Shown in pieces: positions 20,169 to 27,591 of a stretch of DNA of 64,000 nt. Origin of the DNA: Filomicrobium insigne (GTDB lineage Bacteria > Pseudomonadota > Alphaproteobacteria > Rhizobiales > Hyphomicrobiaceae); contig NZ_FNJC01000003.1 in the NCBI RefSeq assembly GCF_900104305.1, positions 310,001-374,000 of the forward strand, in the 5' to 3' direction. The notes under the pieces were generated by a model. That model made no database searches and was not told the origin of the DNA. It saw nothing but the letters and a program-made list of their open reading frames with translations. Position 1 is the stretch's first letter; every line of letters begins with the position of its first letter. Position numbers and translations under genes: made by a program.

Positions 20169-20474
20169 ATGCGTATTGTATTTGTCCTTGCGGCTGCTTT
20201 GCTCGCCGCAATGTCGGTATCGGTGTCCGCCGGTTATAATCGCGACATGATCTGTTGGACGTTGACATCGGGCAAGAGCGCCTGCGCTTTCATGCCGAAG
20301 CACTACCGTCTCTCATTTGTTCCGAAGCCAAATTGCGCGGGCGTTTTCCAATGCCAGCGCAGCCAGGTTCATTTCGCTCTCACGCGTCGGCGCTTGCGTG
20401 AGCTTTCACGCTACGTCGATACATCGCGGATGCTCCCAACGCACACGGCGACGCTCTACGCCCGCCTGTATTGA
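20169..20474 (+). CDS. Small secreted protein of unknown function
   Basis: The protein has 101 residues, with a clear signal peptide (about 1-21, ending VSVSAG) and a mature domain of about 80 residues with four cysteines (MICWT, SACAF, NCAGV, FQCQR), suggesting two disulfide bonds. GGGAGG lies about 10 bases before ATG 20169, which is preferred over the longer frame from 20079. No family is recognised. It stands alone between ctaA and argC. Confidence 0.6.
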   Translation: MRIVFVLAAALLAAMSVSVSAGYNRDMICWTLTSGKSACAFMPKHYRLSFVPKPNCAGVFQCQRSQVHFALTRRRLRELSRYVDTSRMLPTHTATLYARLY

Positions 20475-20535
20475 ACAAAGTACGAGCGATGGTTGCCGCC
20501 GCGACTGTCGTCCTGCGCTTAAGGCGGATTACAGT

Positions 20536-21474
20536 CTACAGACCGAACATGAGCTTCAGGTTTTGAACGGCAGCACCCGCCGCACCTTTGCCGAGGTTGT
20601 CTAAACGCGCCAGAAGAACGGCCTGCTTCTGCGTCTCACTGCCGAACACGAACAACTCAATCTTGTCTGTTCCATTGAGTGCAACCGCACCAATGCGCTG
20701 GCCAACCGTTTCAAGCGGCTCATGCACCACGGAAACGATCGTGCTGCCGTCATAATGCTTGGTGAGAGCGAGTTCGAGATCGCGCAGGCTCGGTTTGCCC
20801 GGAAGCAGATCGAGATGGAGAGGGATGCTTACGAGCATGCCCTGCCGGAAATTTCCAACCGACGGTACAAAGATCGGCCGGCGCGTCAGGCCGGAATACC
20901 GCATCAATTCAGGGACGTGTTTGTGCGATAGGCCAAGGCCATAAAGCTCGAACGGCTCGGCCGTGCCTGCTTCATAGGCTTCGATCATAGACCGCCCGCC
21001 GCCGGAATACCCCGAGACAGCGTTGACGCTAATGCCAAAGTCGGAAGGGATAAGCCCGGCGTCGACCAGGGGGCGGATCAGCGCGATACCGCCTGTCGGA
21101 TAGCAGCCGGGGTTCGTCACCCGTCGAGCATTCTGAATTTGATCAGCGTGCCCGCCGACAAGTTCCGCGAAACCGTAGGTCCAATCGTCAGCCGTCCGGT
21201 GTGCGCTGGAGGCGTCGATAATGCGGGGCGCATTGTCTCCAAGATTATCTGCCAGCGACACGGCTTCACGCGCAGCATCGTCTGGCAGGCATAGGATAAT
21301 GACATCGGCAGCGCGCATCATGTCGAGACGTGCTTCAGCGTCTTTGCGCTTCTCTGGCGCAATGCTGATGACTTCGACATCGATACCGTCGCTGAGCCGC
21401 TCGCGGATCTGGAGACCCGTGGTGCCAGCTTCACCGTCTATGAAGACTTTCGGCTGCTTGGCCATATCCTGCAA
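20536..21474 (-). CDS. argC: N-acetyl-gamma-glutamyl-phosphate reductase, type 2
   Basis: The 312-residue enzyme reduces N-acetylglutamyl 5-phosphate to the semialdehyde with NADPH, the third step of arginine synthesis. It has the N-terminal VFIDGEAGTTGLQIRERL segment of the short ArgC class and the catalytic Cys124 in VTNPGCYPTGGIAL. The start is uncertain. TTG 21474 has GGGA about 6 bases upstream, while ATG 21465 has only an over-close AGGAT; the two differ by three residues. It is monocistronic. Confidence 0.95.
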   Translation of the reverse strand: MQDMAKQPKVFIDGEAGTTGLQIRERLSDGIDVEVISIAPEKRKDAEARLDMMRAADVIILCLPDDAAREAVSLADNLGDNAPRIIDASSAHRTADDWTYGFAELVGGHADQIQNARRVTNPGCYPTGGIALIRPLVDAGLIPSDFGISVNAVSGYSGGGRSMIEAYEAGTAEPFELYGLGLSHKHVPELMRYSGLTRRPIFVPSVGNFRQGMLVSIPLHLDLLPGKPSLRDLELALTKHYDGSTIVSVVHEPLETVGQRIGAVALNGTDKIELFVFGSETQKQAVLLARLDNLGKGAAGAAVQNLKLMFGL

Positions 21475-21571
21475 AAAGATCCCGAGAAATAGGTGGTGTG
21501 GAAATGGCGTATCCAGCTTGCACTGGATACGCCACGGATGACTTCTAAACGTAACCGATCAATCAGTTTGC

Positions 21572-22348
21572 CTAGGGTGTTCCGCTAGCGCCTGGCCCAA
21601 GGCCCAATCGGTGCAGAATTGCACTGAACAGATCTTCGCTGCAGCCGAAATTGAACACCTCACAGGTAATCTCGTGCGAGCCCCTATAGATCATGTCCAA
21701 CGAAACATAAACGATGATCAGCAGACCAATCCAGGTAATCCAGGGGTAGCGGACCAGAAGTCTGGCGATGAAATGAGCAGCAAGCGCCATCAAGACGATC
21801 GCGACCGCAAGACCAACAACAAGAACCAGCGGCTCGCCCTTCGCAGCACCTGCAACCGCGAGAACGTTGTCGAGCGACATGGAAATGTCAGCGACAATGA
21901 TCTGCGAAACAGCAGCCCAGAAGCTGACGGGCGGACCAGTGGTGCTCTTCGCATCGAGATTTTTCTCGATCTCGTCGATGTTGTGCTCTTCTCCGCCGGT
22001 AATCTGCCGGTACATCTTCCAGCAGACCCAAAGGAGAAGAATGCCACCCGCCAGCGTCAGGCCGACGATCGCGAGAATCTGGGTCGTGACGGATGCAAAC
22101 AGAATTCGGAGAACAACGGCGCCCGCGATGCCCCAGAAGATCACCCGTCCTCGGATGTCCGGCGCGACACGTGAGGCGGCCAAGCCGACGATGATGGCGT
22201 TATCTCCCGCCAGCACGACGTCGATCATAATGATTTGCAACAGGGCCGCGTAGTTCTCCCGGTACCACTGAGGTGACACCAGATGCGAGAACTCAACGCC
22301 GATAAACTGCGCAATTGCGATTGGATCTACGTTAAGTAGAAAGTCCAT
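21572..22348 (-). CDS. TerC/YjbE family membrane protein, putative metal exporter
   Basis: The 258-residue integral membrane protein has about seven helices. The two paired TerC motifs, DVVLAGDNAIIVGLA near the start and VADISMSLDNVLAVAGAAKG in the middle, supply the acidic membrane residues of the fold. YjbE-type TerC proteins are linked to manganese or other divalent-metal export. GAGGTG lies 9 bases before the ATG. Its 5' leader holds a strong hairpin but no clear yybP-ykoY manganese riboswitch core. Confidence 0.88.
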   Translation of the reverse strand: MDFLLNVDPIAIAQFIGVEFSHLVSPQWYRENYAALLQIIMIDVVLAGDNAIIVGLAASRVAPDIRGRVIFWGIAGAVVLRILFASVTTQILAIVGLTLAGGILLLWVCWKMYRQITGGEEHNIDEIEKNLDAKSTTGPPVSFWAAVSQIIVADISMSLDNVLAVAGAAKGEPLVLVVGLAVAIVLMALAAHFIARLLVRYPWITWIGLLIIVYVSLDMIYRGSHEITCEVFNFGCSEDLFSAILHRLGLGPGASGTP

Positions 22349-22432
22349 CTTTTAAAGCACCTCGATTGCATCATTGGGCCCTCCGTTACCGGTACCGCGC
22401 CAATACAAGGTGCTGGCAACCCACCGGCCGTT

Positions 22433-22465
22433 CCAGCGCAGCTCTGCTATGCGGAGCCGCGCTGG
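22433..22465 (-). promoter_or_regulatory. Stable hairpin in the terC leader
   Basis: A 12-bp inverted repeat (22433-22444 with 22454-22465, one G-U pair in RNA, 9-base loop) lies 85-117 bases upstream of the TerC start on the transcribed strand. No T-run follows, so it is not a simple terminator. It could be part of a metal-sensing leader or a processing site. Confidence 0.4.
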
Positions 22466-22580
22466 GGCACATTTGTGAGTTCATTTACCTCAGTGTAAGA
22501 GCGTGTGGCAAAAATGCTCCACGCATACAAAACTGTGACCTTCGTATGCCAGTCTGAGAACCCCTCTTTGGGGGGGCTCG

Positions 22581-23060
22581 CTAGCGCTTCGAGAACTGGA
22601 AGCTACGGCGAGCTTTCGCACGACCATACTTCTTACGTTCAACGGTACGGCTATCACGCGTCAGGAATCCGCCGCGCTTAAGCACGGTGCGCAGTTCCGG
22701 CTCGTAGTAGGTCAGCGCCTTGGCAATGCCGTGCCGAACAGCACCAGCCTGACCGGAAAGCCCGCCGCCCATCACTGTAACCATGATGTCGTACTGATCA
22801 GCCCGCTCGGCGGCATTGATAGGCTGCTGAAGCAGCATCTGCAGCACCGGCCGTGCGAAATAGGCCTTGAAGTCTTTGTCGTTGACGGTGATCTGCCCGC
22901 GACCCGGCTTCAACCAGACGCGCGCGACGGCGTCCTTGCGCTTGCCGGTCGCATAAGCGCGGCCATATTGGTCGAGCTTCTGCACGTGAACGGGTGTCTC
23001 GCTCGCGCCAGCCGTCGCTAGAGCGCCGAGATCTTCGAGGGTTTTTGTTTCTTCAGCCAT
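22581..23060 (-). CDS. rpsI: 30S ribosomal protein S9
   Basis: The 159-residue protein carries the S9 signature [19 protein letters not shown] and the classical C-terminus ending RRSFQFSKR, whose terminal KR contacts P-site tRNA. An N-terminal extension of about 30 residues before [18 protein letters not shown] is normal in alphaproteobacteria. The start overlaps the rplM stop by 8 bases, showing translational coupling in the usual rplM-rpsI operon. Confidence 0.98.
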   Translation of the reverse strand: MAEETKTLEDLGALATAGASETPVHVQKLDQYGRAYATGKRKDAVARVWLKPGRGQITVNDKDFKAYFARPVLQMLLQQPINAAERADQYDIMVTVMGGGLSGQAGAVRHGIAKALTYYEPELRTVLKRGGFLTRDSRTVERKKYGRAKARRSFQFSKR

Positions 23061-23529
23061 TGTGCGTCAAAGCCCTCGCGTTCTTGCGGCTAAGTTTTGC
23101 AACATCCAGAATTTCCGGGTTCTGCGCCTCATGTGGATGGGTCGCACCCTTGTAGACTTTGAGGTTACGCATGAGCTTGCGCTGAAGCGGACCGCGCGCC
23201 AGCATGCGCTCGACCGCCTTCTCAATAACGCGCTCCGGGAAGCGGCCTTCAAGGATCTGGCGAGGGCTGCGCTGCTTGATGCCACCGGGATAGCCGGTGT
23301 GCCAGTAGTAGCGCTTGTCTTCGAACTTGCGTCCCGTGAACACAACCTTATCGGCATTGACGACGATAACGTTATCGCCGCAATCGACGTGCGGTGTGTA
23401 GAGCGCTTTGTGCTTGCCTTTGAGACGGGTGGCGATGAGGACCGCGAGACGGCCGACGACGAGGCCTTCCGCATCAATCACGATCCATTTTTTGTCCACC
23501 TCGCCGGGTTTGGCGACGAAGGTTTTCAT
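23053..23529 (-). CDS. rplM: 50S ribosomal protein L13
   Basis: This 158-residue large-subunit protein is recognised by [21 protein letters not shown], the [18 protein letters not shown] segment and [23 protein letters not shown]13 binds 23S rRNA early in assembly. The open frame starts 15 codons earlier, but ATG 23529 has AGGAG 10 bases upstream and is the canonical start. A sigma70-like promoter and a leader hairpin lie upstream. It is the first gene of the rplM-rpsI operon. Confidence 0.98.
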   Translation of the reverse strand: MKTFVAKPGEVDKKWIVIDAEGLVVGRLAVLIATRLKGKHKALYTPHVDCGDNVIVVNADKVVFTGRKFEDKRYYWHTGYPGGIKQRSPRQILEGRFPERVIEKAVERMLARGPLQRKLMRNLKVYKGATHPHEAQNPEILDVAKLSRKNARALTHNG

Positions 23530-23568
23530 GGGGCAGAACTCCTGCCTGTCGGAATGTTGAAAAACAAA

Positions 23569-23592
23569 GCGCATGGCCCAAGGACCATGCGC
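23569..23592 (-). promoter_or_regulatory. Hairpin in rplM 5' leader
   Basis: A perfect 8-bp inverted repeat (23569-23576 with 23585-23592, 8-base loop) lies about 40 bases upstream of the rplM start and downstream of its likely promoter. Leaders of L13 operons in other bacteria can bind L13 for autoregulation. Whether this hairpin is such a site is inference. Confidence 0.4.
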
Positions 23593-23625
23593 ATCGGGCG
23601 CACGAAACGCCTGTATGATGCGCGT

Positions 23626-23654
23626 TTACTACGTGAATCATAGCTTCATGTCAA
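23626..23654 (-). promoter_or_regulatory. Probable sigma70-type promoter of rplM-rpsI
   Basis: On the minus strand a perfect TTGACA (-35, 23649-23654) is followed, after 17 bases, by TAGTAA (-10, 23626-23631). The start site would fall near 23619, giving a leader of about 90 bases that includes the hairpin. The -10 is poor, so this is a prediction. Confidence 0.5.
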
Positions 23655-23710
23655 TCTAAAATGGTATGTGAACCAAGAGAAATGACGAAAATACAATGCC
23701 TTGGGTTTGA

Positions 23711-23748
23711 GGTATCATGATACCGTCATGCTGTGGTATAAAGATACC
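23711..23748. promoter_or_regulatory. Tandem palindromic operator-like sites GGTAT-N4-ATACC
   Basis: Two perfect palindromes of the same form occur at 23711-23724 and 23735-23748, with centres 24 bases apart. A partial third copy (GGTAT at 23663-23667 followed by ACC at 23672-23674) lies nearer rplM. Two matching 5+5 dyads on nearly the same helix face suggest cooperative binding of a dimeric regulator. The regulator and the regulated gene are not identified. Confidence 0.45.
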
Positions 23749-23754
23749 TTATAC

Positions 23755-24062
23755 ATTTGAGCTGCGAACAATTTCAATCGTGTCCCGCGGCCACTAACCC
23801 CGCAGACAGAGAGACTAAAGTAAGCCAGCGAGGATGACGGGATTGCACGTAAGCTGACTTGCGGCTGCCGCAAACATGTTCCAAACAAAAAAAGCGACGG
23901 GTCCGAACCCGGAGCCGCGTTCAGCGGTTGCAGGACTCGGGACATCACCCCGTCTCCTGCCGACGTCGATGAGTGATGTAGGCAGACCTTGGCTTACGGC
24001 CGAGGTGATCATGGGAAAAAATGCCGCCGGACGGTGCGGCAGAACTTTTTGGAGGAAGGCGT
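23755..24062. other. Non-coding interval before the acidic secreted protein gene
   Basis: No credible gene is seen; open frames here lack ribosome sites and recognisable sequence. The interval holds the minus-strand hairpin and T-run at 23887-23911. Near 24022-24050 on the plus strand there is a GC hairpin followed by TTTTT, just before the ribosome site of the next gene. Confidence 0.5.
23887..23911 (-). terminator. Minus-strand hairpin with T-run and no upstream gene
   Basis: On the minus strand a 5-bp hairpin (23898-23902 with 23907-23911, tetraloop) is followed by GTCGC and seven T (23887-23893). This is terminator-like, but no minus-strand gene lies to its right up to 24.6 kb. A small RNA ending here is possible. 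Confidence 0.35.
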
Positions 24063-24602
24063 ATGCCGCAAGTCAATTCGATCATTCGAACGATGGCAAT
24101 GTCGGTATTTGTGGCCTGCGCAACCCTTGCCACGGCGGCAACGGCGCAGGAATTCCAGCAGATTGAGCTGACGGAAGAACAAATCTCGAAATTCATCGCG
24201 GCACAAGGAGACTTGGCGAAGGTCGACACAAACACGGAAGCGCCTGCAGAAGATGCCAAGGGCGATAACGCAGCCGTTGATGAAAAGCTTGAGAAAGAGC
24301 TGGATGCTATCGCGGCCAAGCACGGCTTCAAGGACTACGAGGAACTTGATGACGTTGCTGCGAACATTGCCCTCGTTTTAGCCGGTATTGACGACGAGAC
24401 TGGCGAGTATTCCGATCCTCGCAAGCAGCTCGACGCTGAGCTTGCTGAGGTGAAAGCGGACAAGAAGCTGGTTGAGGAAGAAAAGAAAGATATGATCAAG
24501 GAAATCGAGGACGCGATCGCGGCGACGCCTGAGCTGAAATATCCCGGTAACGTTGATCTGGTGAAAAAGCACCGCAAGGAAATCGAGAAGTCGCTCGAAT
24601 AG
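24063..24602 (+). CDS. Acidic, helical exported protein of unknown function
   Basis: The protein has 179 residues, with a signal peptide (about 1-28, ending TATAQ). The mature part is strongly charged and predicted all-helical, rich in Glu, Lys, Asp and Ala (for example KADKKLVEEEKKDMIKEIED), probably a helical hairpin or coiled coil. GGAGG lies 8 bases before ATG 24063. A strong terminator follows, so it is probably a monocistronic gene. No family is recognised. Confidence 0.65.
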   Translation: MPQVNSIIRTMAMSVFVACATLATAATAQEFQQIELTEEQISKFIAAQGDLAKVDTNTEAPAEDAKGDNAAVDEKLEKELDAIAAKHGFKDYEELDDVAANIALVLAGIDDETGEYSDPRKQLDAELAEVKADKKLVEEEKKDMIKEIEDAIAATPELKYPGNVDLVKKHRKEIEKSLE

Positions 24603-24655
24603 CCTCAAGATCCGCGCGGACACTTAGATCCGCGCAAGGATCGGGATTTCGGAAA

Positions 24656-24684
24656 CGCCGGTTCTCGCAGGACCGGCGCTTTTT
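24656..24684 (+). terminator. Rho-independent terminator after the acidic secreted protein gene
   Basis: A 7-bp GC-rich stem (24656-24662 with 24672-24678, 9-base loop) is followed by C and five T. It has the right place and form for factor-independent termination of the gene ending at 24602. Confidence 0.8.
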
Positions 24685-24738
24685 CGTTGGAATGTAAAAG
24701 CTGAAACGCTGTATTTGGAAAGCGTGAAGGAGGCCAGC

Positions 24739-25581
24739 ATGCAAAACACCGCTTCGACCAGCGTTGCTGACGCAGCAACTGGCGAGACGTCATCTCTTCT
24801 CGTTGTCGAGAAGCCCGAAACAGGAATTGCGATATTGCGGATGAACCGCCCGAAGGCGCGCAATTCCTTATCCTTGGAGATGCTCGCCGAGCTGACGACC
24901 GCATTTAAGACGCTCGGTACCGATGCCGATGTCCGTGCGATCATTCTGACGGCGGAAGGACCAGCCTTTTGTGCCGGACACGATCTCAAAGAATTAACAA
25001 GCCACCGCAACGATCCCGACGGCGGCCTCGCCTTCTATGAAAAGACGATGCGAGCCTGCGCCGACATGATGCTCACAATTGTTGCGTGCCCCAAGCCGGT
25101 GATCGCCGCCGTGCACGCGACAGCGACCGCAGCGGGATGCCAACTCGTGGCCACTTGTGATCTGGCAGTTGCTTCACGCGAAGCGCAGTTCTGCACGCCC
25201 GGCGTCAACATCGGTTTGTTCTGCTCGACACCCATGGTCGCTCTATCTCGCAACGTGCCGCGCAAACGCGCCATGGAAATGCTGCTACTGGGCGAGATGT
25301 TGCCGGCCACCGAGGCTGCTGACTATGGCCTAGTCAACCAAGCCGTTCCCATCGAGCATGTCATGACGACAGCCCTCGATATGGCGCGGCGCATCGCGGC
25401 CAAGTCTTCGGCCACCGTTGCGATCGGCAAGGAGGCTTTCTATCGCCAGATCGAAATGTCCTTACCGGAAGCCTACGACTACGCAGCCGACGTCATGGTC
25501 CGCAACATGATGACCGCCGACGCGAAAGAAGGAATCGGTGCATTCCTCGAGAAGCGCCCGCCAACCTGGCAGGGATGCTAA
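24739..25581 (+). CDS. Enoyl-CoA hydratase/isomerase family protein
   Basis: The 280-residue crotonase-fold protein is recognised by MNRPKARNSLSLEMLAEL, the oxyanion-hole stretch FCAGHDLKELTS and the VHATATAAGCQLVATCDLAV region. It acts on an acyl-CoA thioester, but the second catalytic Glu of classic hydratases is not evident (the region reads CTPGVNIGLF), so isomerase, hydrolase or other crotonase chemistry is possible. ATG 24739 is chosen because GAAGGAGG lies about 5 bases upstream. It overlaps the VOC gene by 7 bases in a three-gene operon. Confidence 0.85.
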   Translation: MQNTASTSVADAATGETSSLLVVEKPETGIAILRMNRPKARNSLSLEMLAELTTAFKTLGTDADVRAIILTAEGPAFCAGHDLKELTSHRNDPDGGLAFYEKTMRACADMMLTIVACPKPVIAAVHATATAAGCQLVATCDLAVASREAQFCTPGVNIGLFCSTPMVALSRNVPRKRAMEMLLLGEMLPATEAADYGLVNQAVPIEHVMTTALDMARRIAAKSSATVAIGKEAFYRQIEMSLPEAYDYAADVMVRNMMTADAKEGIGAFLEKRPPTWQGC

Positions 25582-26027
25582 GCGGCATGCTGCCGAAGCG
25601 ACTGACGCTGGTGACGCTGGGCGTCGCCGATGTCGCCCAAGCGCGGGCCTTCTACGAACGGCTGGGCTTCGAGGCGGCGGGGATCGAGGAGGAGTCGGTT
25701 GCTTTCTTCCAACTCGAGGGCTCCGTGTTGGCCGTCTTCGGCCGGGAGAATCTGGCCGAGGATGCCGGTGTGCCGCATGACGGTGCAGGCTTCCGCGGTG
25801 TAAGTCTTGCGATAAATCTCTCCAACGAAGGCGAGGTCGACGAAGCTCTCCGGCATGCCAAAAGCTGCGGGGCAACGATCATCAAGCCCGCGCGCAAAGT
25901 GAGGGGCGGCTATTCCGGTTATTTCGCTGATCCCGATGGGCATCTTTGGGAAGTCGCCTACAATCCATTGTGTCCCCTGGATGAAAACGGCCGCATGCAG
26001 CTACCGAAACCGAAGAAAGCGCCATGA
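25575..26027 (+). CDS. VOC (glyoxalase/bleomycin resistance) family protein
   Basis: The 150-residue protein has the paired beta-alpha-beta-beta-beta VOC fold: LTLVTLGVADVAQARAFYERL at the start and the closing SGYFADPDGHLWEVAYN motif with its metal-ligand-type Glu. The family includes glyoxalase I, dioxygenases and binding proteins, so substrate and activity are unknown. ATG 25575 overlaps the enoyl-CoA hydratase stop; ATG 25587 is an alternative start four residues in. Its stop overlaps the next gene by 4 bases. Confidence 0.82.
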   Translation: MLSGMLPKRLTLVTLGVADVAQARAFYERLGFEAAGIEEESVAFFQLEGSVLAVFGRENLAEDAGVPHDGAGFRGVSLAINLSNEGEVDEALRHAKSCGATIIKPARKVRGGYSGYFADPDGHLWEVAYNPLCPLDENGRMQLPKPKKAP

Positions 26028-26560
26028 ATCACGACGAACACTATTCGGATGACTACATCGAGGGCATTCTTGCCGCGGCTCGGGTCTTTGCCTTCGTCGG
26101 CGCGAGCGCCAATAAAAGCCGGCCTAGCTACTTCGCAATGAAGTATCTGCTGGGCAAGGGGTACATTGTTCACCCGGTCAATCCGGGCCAAGCCGGCAAA
26201 GAGATCCTGGGCCGCCTTGCCTACACGACGATCGCGGATCTGCCCGCGCCGGTGGATGTCATCGATATCTTCCGCAATTCTGACGATGCGCTAGACGTCA
26301 CGCGGCAGGCCATCGCGGAGAAAGACAGGCTCGGCATCAAAGTGATTTGGATGCAGATTGGTGTGCGCAACGATACTGCCGCTGCTGAGGCTGAAGCGGC
26401 CGGGCTCCAGGTCGTCATGAACCGTTGCCCCAAGATCGAATACGGCCGTCTTTCAGGAGAGATTTCCTGGGCCGGCGTCAACTCCCGCACCATCTCCAGC
26501 CGCAAGCCGAAGCTATCGAAATTCGGTGTGCAGAGCCATGTGTTGAGGGAGGCGGATTAG
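26024..26560 (+). CDS. CoA-binding domain protein (YccU-like)
   Basis: This 178-residue stand-alone CoA-binding Rossmann domain has FAFVGASANKSRPSYFAMKYL at the start, VHPVNPGQAGKEILGR and the later VIWMQIGVRND and MNRCPKIEYGRL segments. It resembles the CoA-binding part of succinyl-CoA synthetase without the catalytic region. The role is unknown, but the operon with an enoyl-CoA hydratase suggests acyl-CoA sensing or handling. It overlaps the VOC gene as ATGA. Confidence 0.87.
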   Translation: MNHDEHYSDDYIEGILAAARVFAFVGASANKSRPSYFAMKYLLGKGYIVHPVNPGQAGKEILGRLAYTTIADLPAPVDVIDIFRNSDDALDVTRQAIAEKDRLGIKVIWMQIGVRNDTAAAEAEAAGLQVVMNRCPKIEYGRLSGEISWAGVNSRTISSRKPKLSKFGVQSHVLREAD

Positions 26561-26568
26561 GGTAGCAA

Positions 26569-26607
26569 GGCCGGAAAGACCGAGCCGGTTTTTTTAAGGC
26601 TCGCCAG
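26569..26607. terminator. Bidirectional terminator-like region
   Basis: After the CoA-binding gene, a short GC hairpin built on two CCGG blocks is followed by seven T. An overlapping 6-bp repeat (CGAGCC / GGCTCG) encloses the T-run and could serve the oppositely oriented gene that ends at 26594. The stems are short, so strength is uncertain. Confidence 0.45.
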
Positions 26608-26902
26608 AACCAAAGACATCTGAATGCCAATACTTAGTTGGCTCGGAGAACCAATGATGATTTGCGTCGGACGCAAACTGTGCAAGTTGCTTCATTTCCA
26701 CGTCGTATCTCCGAAACAACGCAAGAAGCTCTCTAAGGCTTTCTTCGGTTAGCTTCCCAGAAGCCACGTCGATATAAAGCGTCTTGCCTCGTCCGTAAAA
26801 ATTGACGACGCATCCGATCGCCTTCAGCCAGCCGAAAAATGCGTCTTCATCATAGCTGGAATAAAACCGAGTTGCGTCTGCTTTAAGCGTGATCGTCGTC
26901 AT
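26594..26902 (-). CDS. Small hypothetical protein, immunity-protein-like
   Basis: The 102-residue soluble protein begins MTTITLKADATRFYSSYDED, followed by AFFGWLKAIGCVVNFYGRG and a helical half rich in aromatic residues (RYDVEMKQLAQF, HHWFSEPTKYWHSDVFG). I recall similar small proteins encoded next to polymorphic toxins, but cannot name a family. ATG 26902 is chosen; the longer frame upstream overlaps the DUF1493 gene and looks non-coding. Base composition here is AT-richer than in the flanking genes, and the gene is the last of a row of similar small genes. Confidence 0.62.
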   Translation of the reverse strand: MTTITLKADATRFYSSYDEDAFFGWLKAIGCVVNFYGRGKTLYIDVASGKLTEESLRELLALFRRYDVEMKQLAQFASDANHHWFSEPTKYWHSDVFGSGEP

Positions 26903-26912
26903 TTGCACCCAG

Positions 26913-27248
26913 TTACGCGGGTTGATCGAGTTCAGGCCAGCGACTGCTCTTGGCCGCATAGAAAAGGATGAAGATCGTAACGGGAATCCCCCCTTTCTTG
27001 CGAACAAGGGCTTCAATGGCAGAAATCAAATCGAATCCTTCAGAGCCAAAGTGCAGATTAAATCTAAAATTCGATAGGTCGACGTTGAATTCTCTTTGGA
27101 AGGCCAACATGAACTCCAAGGCGTCGTCGCCGTCCACTCCCAAATCGTGAGCGATATCAGTATCACCAGATATGTTCTTACGAGTTCTGGTTTCCTCACG
27201 CACAAATTTCAAGAGTCTTTCCCAGAGTTCTTTGTCGGCAGCCGACAT
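26913..27248 (-). CDS. DUF1493 protein (acyl-carrier-like fold)
   Basis: The 111-residue protein has the DUF1493 pattern: ELWERLLKFVREETRTRK, then ISGDTDIAHDLGVDGDDALE (a DLG-x-DGDDA motif resembling the phosphopantetheine region of carrier proteins but lacking the DSL serine), then FQREFNVDLSNF. A hydrophobic stretch lies near the C-terminus (GGIPVTIFILFYAA). ATG 27248 has GAGG 6 bases upstream. The reading frame continues upstream without a stop into the broken gene next door. DUF1493 genes are often found among toxin-immunity arrays. Confidence 0.72.
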   Translation of the reverse strand: MSAADKELWERLLKFVREETRTRKNISGDTDIAHDLGVDGDDALEFMLAFQREFNVDLSNFRFNLHFGSEGFDLISAIEALVRKKGGIPVTIFILFYAAKSSRWPELDQPA

Positions 27249-27567
27249 GTAAGCCTCGTGGAGTGAGATCAGTCTATTGGTGACTATTTTCCTCATCAAA
27301 GCGTCGGAAAAGTACTCAACTTTCACGTCCACCACTTCAACCTGCAAGGCGCGGCAAATCTCCAGCCCTTCACGGTCCAGGTCATCCACCAGGACATGAT
27401 CCTTGAGCTGATCGTAGTGTGCGGCTTTGTATTGGCGCAACCAATTCTGAATTCGCTTAATGAGCCCGATTGACAGTTCAAGGGTATTTAGGTCGATATA
27501 ACCACCGTCAACCGAGTTTTCGAATGCCAGTTCCGCGGAAATTTCCGTCGACGGTGAGGTAGATCAT
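27249..27567 (-). pseudogene. Frameshifted small gene, immunity-protein-like
   Basis: From ATG 27567 the frame reads MIYLTVDGNFRGTGIRKLG and stops. One base of slippage inside a run of four T (27517-27520; A in the coding sense) restores a long frame reading NSVDGGYIDLNTLELSIGL, then NWLRQYKAAHYDQL and VVDVKVEYFSDALM, which runs in frame into the DUF1493 gene. The joined sequence looks like one intact small protein, so this is either a recent homopolymer frameshift or a sequencing error. GGAGG lies about 12 bases before the ATG. Confidence 0.6.
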
Positions 27568-27591
27568 CTGCTTTTGATCCTCCGCGTCCGC

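Noticed and set aside
22349-22580. yybP-ykoY manganese riboswitch upstream of TerC
   Set aside because: The conserved GGGGAG core was not found on the transcribed strand; only an unrelated hairpin is visible.
23890-23920. Apparent tRNA T-arm (GGGTTCGGACCC on the minus strand)
   Set aside because: No acceptor, D or anticodon arms can be drawn around it; it is better explained as a terminator-like hairpin with a T-run.
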